Below, piece by piece: positions 60,400 to 64,000 of a stretch of 64,000 bases of DNA. Positions within the stretch are counted from its first letter, which is position 1; every line of letters begins with the position of its first letter. The position numbers were made by a program, and so were the translations under genes. The stretch spans positions 1,922,001-1,986,000 of the forward strand of contig OZ246966.1 of the NCBI GenBank assembly GCA_965232405.1, in the 5' to 3' direction. A model generated the notes under the pieces. It was not told the origin of the DNA. It ran no database searches and saw only the letters and a program-made list of their open reading frames with translations. Source of the DNA: RCIO01 sp965232405 (GTDB lineage Bacteria; Pseudomonadota; Alphaproteobacteria; Rhizobiales; Rhizobiaceae).

Positions 60400-61637
60400 G
60401 TCCGGCCGTCGAGATGGCGCGCCCGCCGCAATTGCGGGAACAGCACGGCCCAGAGCACGGCCACGCCGACAGCTCCGACGCCACCGAACACCACCGCCGG
60501 CACGGTGCCGATGAAGGCGGCCATGGTTCCGGCGCGGAACTCGCCCACCTCGTTTGATGCTCCGACAAAGACCATGTTGACGGCGTTGACCCGGCCACGA
60601 AGGCGGTCCGGCGTCCAGAGCTGAATCAGGGTTTCGCGGATGTAGACGCTGATCATGTCGGCAGCGCCCAGCAGCGCGAGCGCCAGGATCGACAGCCAGG
60701 GCATGGTCGAGATGCCGAACACGGCGGTGAAGACACCGAATAGCGCCACACCGCCAAACATGATGTAACCCGCATGGTCGCGGATCGGATGGCCGGCAAG
60801 CCACATGGCGACGAAGATTGCGCCCATGCCGGGTGCTGCGCGCAGAAGGCCGAGGCCCCACGGCCCGAGTTCCAGAATATCGCGGGCATAAACGGGCATC
60901 AGCGCGATTGCGCCGCCCAGCAGAACGGCGAACAGATCGAGCGAAATTGCGCCCAGCACAACCTTTTCGCTCCAGATGTAACGGAAACCGTCAAACAGCG
61001 AGGAAATGGTCGGTTGCTGCGTCTCCGTCTGCTGCGCAGGCTTCGGGATCGACAGGATCAGCACAGCAGCGCAAACCATGAAAAACGCCGCGATGCCGTA
61101 GGCGATCTCGGCCGCCAAACCGTAAAGCAGGCCGCCGGCAACCGGGCCGACAATTGTCGCTGTCTGCCAGGCAGAAGAGTTCCAGGCGACGGCGTTGGCG
61201 AAATCCTTCGGCGGTACGAGGTTGGCGACCAGCGACGATGCGGCTGGGCCAAGGAAGGCGCGGGCAATGCCGAAGACGGCCAGGAGCGCGAAGATCGGAC
61301 CCGGCCCGGTCAGGCCACGCACTGTGAGAATGACGAGTGCAACCGCCACCACCGCCTCCAGCATCGTCGCCAGACCCATGATGCGCCTGCGGCCGAAGCG
61401 GTCTGCGACAGCGCCGGTCACCAGAACCAGAAGCAGCGACGGCGCGAACTGGATGATGCCGACCAGCCCGAGATCGAACGGGTCGCGGGTCAGGTCATAG
61501 ACCTGCCAACCCACGGCGACCGAGACGATCTGGGTGGCGAAGGTGGAGAGAAACCGCGAAAGCCAGTAGCGCAGGAATGCGCTGTGCTGGAACGCGGCAT
61601 AGGAATGACGGGACGATGCTGAGCTGTCGGTAGACAT
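60396..61637 (-). CDS. MFS transporter, EntS-like (MFS_3)
   Basis: A 413-residue, 12-helix exporter-type MFS protein resembling the enterobactin exporter branch. AFLRYWLSRFLSTFATQIVSVAVGWQVYDLT (quoted in part) and ADRFGRRRIMGLATMLEAVV mark helices 1-3. Substrate unknown. Tail-to-tail with the TerB gene. Confidence 0.82.
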   Translation of the reverse strand: MSTDSSASSRHSYAAFQHSAFLRYWLSRFLSTFATQIVSVAVGWQVYDLTRDPFDLGLVGIIQFAPSLLLVLVTGAVADRFGRRRIMGLATMLEAVVAVALVILTVRGLTGPGPIFALLAVFGIARAFLGPAASSLVANLVPPKDFANAVAWNSSAWQTATIVGPVAGGLLYGLAAEIAYGIAAFFMVCAAVLILSIPKPAQQTETQQPTISSLFDGFRYIWSEKVVLGAISLDLFAVLLGGAIALMPVYARDILELGPWGLGLLRAAPGMGAIFVAMWLAGHPIRDHAGYIMFGGVALFGVFTAVFGISTMPWLSILALALLGAADMISVYIRETLIQLWTPDRLRGRVNAVNMVFVGASNEVGEFRAGTMAAFIGTVPAVVFGGVGAVGVAVLWAVLFPQLRRARHLDGRT

Positions 61638-61751
61638 GTGCGGGGCCGCTGAGGGGTGCGCGACGAGGGGCAGCGCCGCAGATCATGCAGCCACTATCGC
61701 AAATGCGTCCGCGATAGAAGGGCGTTCGGTTGAGCCAGCGGTATCTGCCCG

Positions 61752-62594
61752 CTACTGGGCGGGTTCCGCCACGGCGATGCGGTCGAGTACGAAAGCATAT
61801 TCCTCGGCGATGCCCGCCCACTCGGCCGGTGTGTCGGCGTCGAAGATTAGCGTGTAGGGGCCGAGATAGCCCGCCGCTTCGGCAACCTCGATACAGCGGC
61901 CATAATCGTCGCCGTCCATCCGGCCGTCGCTGTAGCTCGCCTTGGCATGGCAGATCGAAGCGCGGCCCAGAATGGCGGCCAGCCACTCATATTTGCGCGG
62001 GTCGCTCCAGTTGCCGAAATCGCCGTTGAGGCCGATCTGGCCTTCGGTCGCGTCGAGCAGGTAGTGCACCTCGTTCGGTGTCGGCAACAGCGCGAACCAG
62101 TTTTCAGTGACGAGTTTCACGTTCGAGCCGGCATTGCGCTTTGCAATTTCGCACAGCTTCGCGGCCGACAGGTCGAGCGCGTCTTTTGTTGGTTCCTGCT
62201 TGCCGGCGATGATGCGGGCATTTTCTGCACCTAGCTCTGCAGCCATCTCGACCCAGTCGGAAATCCATGCGGCATCGCGGTCGGCTGTCGCTGGGTCGCT
62301 GATGTCGCCCGCTTCGATCAGCATGGTCTGGAATGTGACGCCGGCATCGGCGAAGGCCGCCTTCAACTCAGCCAGATAGGCGCTGTCGCGCGACGGCAGG
62401 TGAAACGAACAGATTTCCAGCCGGCCGATGCCGTGCTCGGCGACCAACCTCGGCAGGTCGAGGAGCTCGAATTGAGCCGGGCCGAACGTTTCCTCGCGCG
62501 GCCCGACTGCGTCTGTCGCCAGATCATGCGGATGAGTGACACCCAGCTGGCGGTGAAGCGACCAGCTGGAAACGGCGATGCGATCGTTGTTCAT
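61752..62594 (-). CDS. Sugar phosphate isomerase/epimerase-like TIM-barrel protein
   Basis: A 280-residue xylose-isomerase-like (AP endonuclease 2 superfamily) protein. IAVSSWSLHRQLG, RLEICSFHLPS, KLVTENWFALLP, IGLNGDFGNWSDP and ICHAKASY carry the Glu/His/Asp metal ligands of this barrel. Substrate is unknown; adjacency to an aldehyde dehydrogenase suggests sugar or aldehyde catabolism. ATG 62594 follows GGGAGG; the longer frame to 62771 is not supported. Confidence 0.8.
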   Translation of the reverse strand: MNNDRIAVSSWSLHRQLGVTHPHDLATDAVGPREETFGPAQFELLDLPRLVAEHGIGRLEICSFHLPSRDSAYLAELKAAFADAGVTFQTMLIEAGDISDPATADRDAAWISDWVEMAAELGAENARIIAGKQEPTKDALDLSAAKLCEIAKRNAGSNVKLVTENWFALLPTPNEVHYLLDATEGQIGLNGDFGNWSDPRKYEWLAAILGRASICHAKASYSDGRMDGDDYGRCIEVAEAAGYLGPYTLIFDADTPAEWAGIAEEYAFVLDRIAVAEPAQ

Positions 62595-62628
62595 GTGACC
62601 TCCCGGTGCGTCGCCGTTTCCGCAGTCG

Positions 62629-64000
62629 TCAGAACATTGGCGGATACGGCCTGCCGCCCCGGTCGAGCGTAATCCAACGCGTTTCGGTGAAGGTCTCCAG
62701 TGACCAGCGCCCGCCATGCTTGCCGACGCCCGATGCCTTGAAGCCGCCAAACGGCACGTGCGGCTCGTCATTTACCGACGAACAGTTGATGTGGCAATTG
62801 CCGGTGTCGAGCCGGTTGACGATCGCCAGTCCGCGGCCTTCGTCCCTGGTCATGACGCCGGCCGACAGTCCGTACTCGCTGTCATTGGCGATCTGCACCG
62901 CTTCCTCGTCGGTGCGGAAGGGGATGATCGGCACCACGGGGCCAAACGTCTCGTCCTGATAGAGCTTCATGTCGGGCGTGACGCCGGTCAGGATGGTCGG
63001 TTCGACGAAGCGGCCGTCGATCTTGCCGCCGAGAACAACCTTGGCGCCCTTGGCGATGGCGTCTTCCAGTTGTTCCTTCACCTTGCCGACCTGCTTGTCG
63101 TTGATCAGCGGGCCGATAATGTTTTCGTTGCTCTTGGTCGGATCGCCGACCTTGAGCTTGCCGGCGCGCTCGACGAACCGCTTGAGGAAGTCGTCATAGA
63201 TTTTCTCGTGCACCAGCACCTTCTCGACCGACATGCAGATCTGGCCCTGATGCATGAAGGAGCCGAAATTGGCGGCCTGGGTGGCGCGTTCCATGTCGGC
63301 GTCGTCGAGAACGATGAGCGAATCCTTGCCGCCAAGCTCGACGCAACACTTCTTCAGATGCGCTCCGGCCTTGGCCGCAACTTGACGTCCGACGGCGGTC
63401 GAACCGGTGAAGGAGATGCCCTTCACATAAGGATGCTCGATCAGTTCGTCGCCGACTTCGGCGACGTTCTCGCGCGAACAGGTGACGACGTTGAACACGC
63501 CCTTGGGCAGGCCCGCCTCCTCGAAGATTTCAGCGAACAGCAAGCCGCCGAGATAGGGCGTTTCCTCCGACGGCTTGAGCACGATCGTGTTGCCCGCGAC
63601 CAGCGGGAACAGAAAGCCGCGTGCGGTGAGGATGCAAGGGAAGTTCCAGGGGCTGATGACGGAGACCACGCCCATCGGGCGGCGGACCGCCATCGAGACC
63701 TTGTTGTGCTCTGACGGCAGCACTTCGCCTATCGACTGCCAGACCGAGCCGGCTGCGGCATGAAACACCTCGCCGACATAGCCGGTTTCGAACATGCCCT
63801 TGCCGAACCAGCCGCCACCTTCGGCCTGGATGGCAGCGACGATATCCATCTTGCGCTTTTCCCAGATTTCGGCCGCCTTCAGGATGAAGTGCGCGCGCTG
63901 CGGGAAAGGCATCTGGGACCATTCGGGGAAGGCTGCGTGCGCGGCTTCGATAGCGGCCGCCGTTTCGGCGCGGCCGGAATCGGGCACCTCGGCCCAAACC
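62629..64000 (-). CDS. Aldehyde dehydrogenase family protein (5' end outside window)
   Basis: The 3' 457 codons of an NAD(P)-dependent aldehyde dehydrogenase; the reading frame continues past the right edge (VWAEVPDSGRAETAAAIEAA), so about 25-40 N-terminal residues are missing. The Glu general base is in VELGGKDSLIVLDDAD, the nucleophile Cys in HQGQICMSVEKV, and the NAD motif in GNTIVLKPSEETP. The vanillin/salicylaldehyde-type branch is likely. It ends 34 bases before the isomerase start, so the two probably form an operon. Confidence 0.92.
   Translation of the reverse strand, partial: VWAEVPDSGRAETAAAIEAAHAAFPEWSQMPFPQRAHFILKAAEIWEKRKMDIVAAIQAEGGGWFGKGMFETGYVGEVFHAAAGSVWQSIGEVLPSEHNKVSMAVRRPMGVVSVISPWNFPCILTARGFLFPLVAGNTIVLKPSEETPYLGGLLFAEIFEEAGLPKGVFNVVTCSRENVAEVGDELIEHPYVKGISFTGSTAVGRQVAAKAGAHLKKCCVELGGKDSLIVLDDADMERATQAANFGSFMHQGQICMSVEKVLVHEKIYDDFLKRFVERAGKLKVGDPTKSNENIIGPLINDKQVGKVKEQLEDAIAKGAKVVLGGKIDGRFVEPTILTGVTPDMKLYQDETFGPVVPIIPFRTDEEAVQIANDSEYGLSAGVMTRDEGRGLAIVNRLDTGNCHINCSSVNDEPHVPFGGFKASGVGKHGGRWSLETFTETRWITLDRGGRPYPPMF

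Noticed and set aside
1..64000. Prophage, insertion sequence, CRISPR array, toxin-antitoxin or defence island
   Set aside because: No integrase, transposase, direct-repeat array or known defence domain was seen; the TerB and EVE proteins are isolated and in ordinary surroundings.

Overview
The window looks like chromosomal core sequence of an alphaproteobacterium of the order Hyphomicrobiales (Rhizobiales), most like the Phyllobacteriaceae/Mesorhizobium group. This is inferred from gene content and order: 6S RNA next to the 5-formyl-THF cyclo-ligase and YmdB-like genes, a usg gene, a 1,589-residue NAD-glutamate dehydrogenase, the DUF1674/htpX/rsmB/heparinase/purH cluster, a CenR-like regulator, a hemC-hemD-mitofilin-hemY cluster, and a palindromic intergenic repeat of a type common in rhizobia. 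The DNA is GC-rich throughout, and I saw no prophage, insertion sequence, CRISPR array, rRNA or tRNA.

Layout. 1-4 kb: probable first codons of asd, a cold-shock/DUF805 membrane protein, the 6S RNA-cyclo-ligase-YmdB unit on the minus strand, a MoxR ATPase and usg. 4-9.3 kb: sterol desaturase-like and acyltransferase membrane enzymes, acetyl-CoA synthetase, a LysE exporter that appears to start with CTG, and a compact unit encoding a 22-residue peptide with a perfect extended Shine-Dalgarno sequence. 9.3-17.7 kb: a TadG/von Willebrand protein, a secreted nuclease, an SDHAF4-like factor, htpX, rsmB, a heparinase-like protein and purH. 17.7-28.3 kb: an MFS carrier, the giant glutamate dehydrogenase, an AhpD-like protein, an unassigned three-gene envelope operon, a GNAT acetyltransferase and an MliC-like lipoprotein. 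28.4-32.2 kb: succinate dehydrogenase sdhCDAB with a small secreted Cys-containing protein between sdhA and sdhB.

32.2-40.3 kb: rhizobial repeat, exported MsrA, leucine dehydrogenase, OsmC, a YHYH protein, a UbiH-type hydroxylase, TesB, and glnK-amtB behind a clear sigma-54 promoter. 40.3-48.4 kb: ftsK, lolA, xth, a cyclic-nucleotide-binding protein, CenR-like regulator, YkuD-type L,D-transpeptidase, then a split-barrel/GAF operon. 48.7-54.9 kb: a BBE-type flavoprotein oxidase, two membrane proteins and the tsaD-gpsA-EVE-methyltransferase operon. 54.9-64 kb: hemC-hemD-mitofilin-hemY, a TerB protein, an MFS exporter, a TIM-barrel isomerase and an aldehyde dehydrogenase cut by the window edge.

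Themes that link the genes are respiration and heme (sdh, SDHAF4, hemC/D/Y, mitofilin, UbiH), nitrogen and amino-acid use (glnK-amtB, glutamate and leucine dehydrogenases), and envelope maintenance (HtpX, LolA, CenR, YkuD, MliC, exported MsrA). Nothing here is an obvious new defence or mobile system. The best candidates for undescribed biology are the 22-residue peptide unit near 9.1 kb, the three-gene envelope operon at 24.6-27.2 kb, the small protein inside the sdh operon, and the split-barrel/GAF pair facing the BBE oxidase. Start codons were chosen from ribosome-binding sites and family lengths and several differ from the longest open frame; all names rest on recognition by eye, without database searches.
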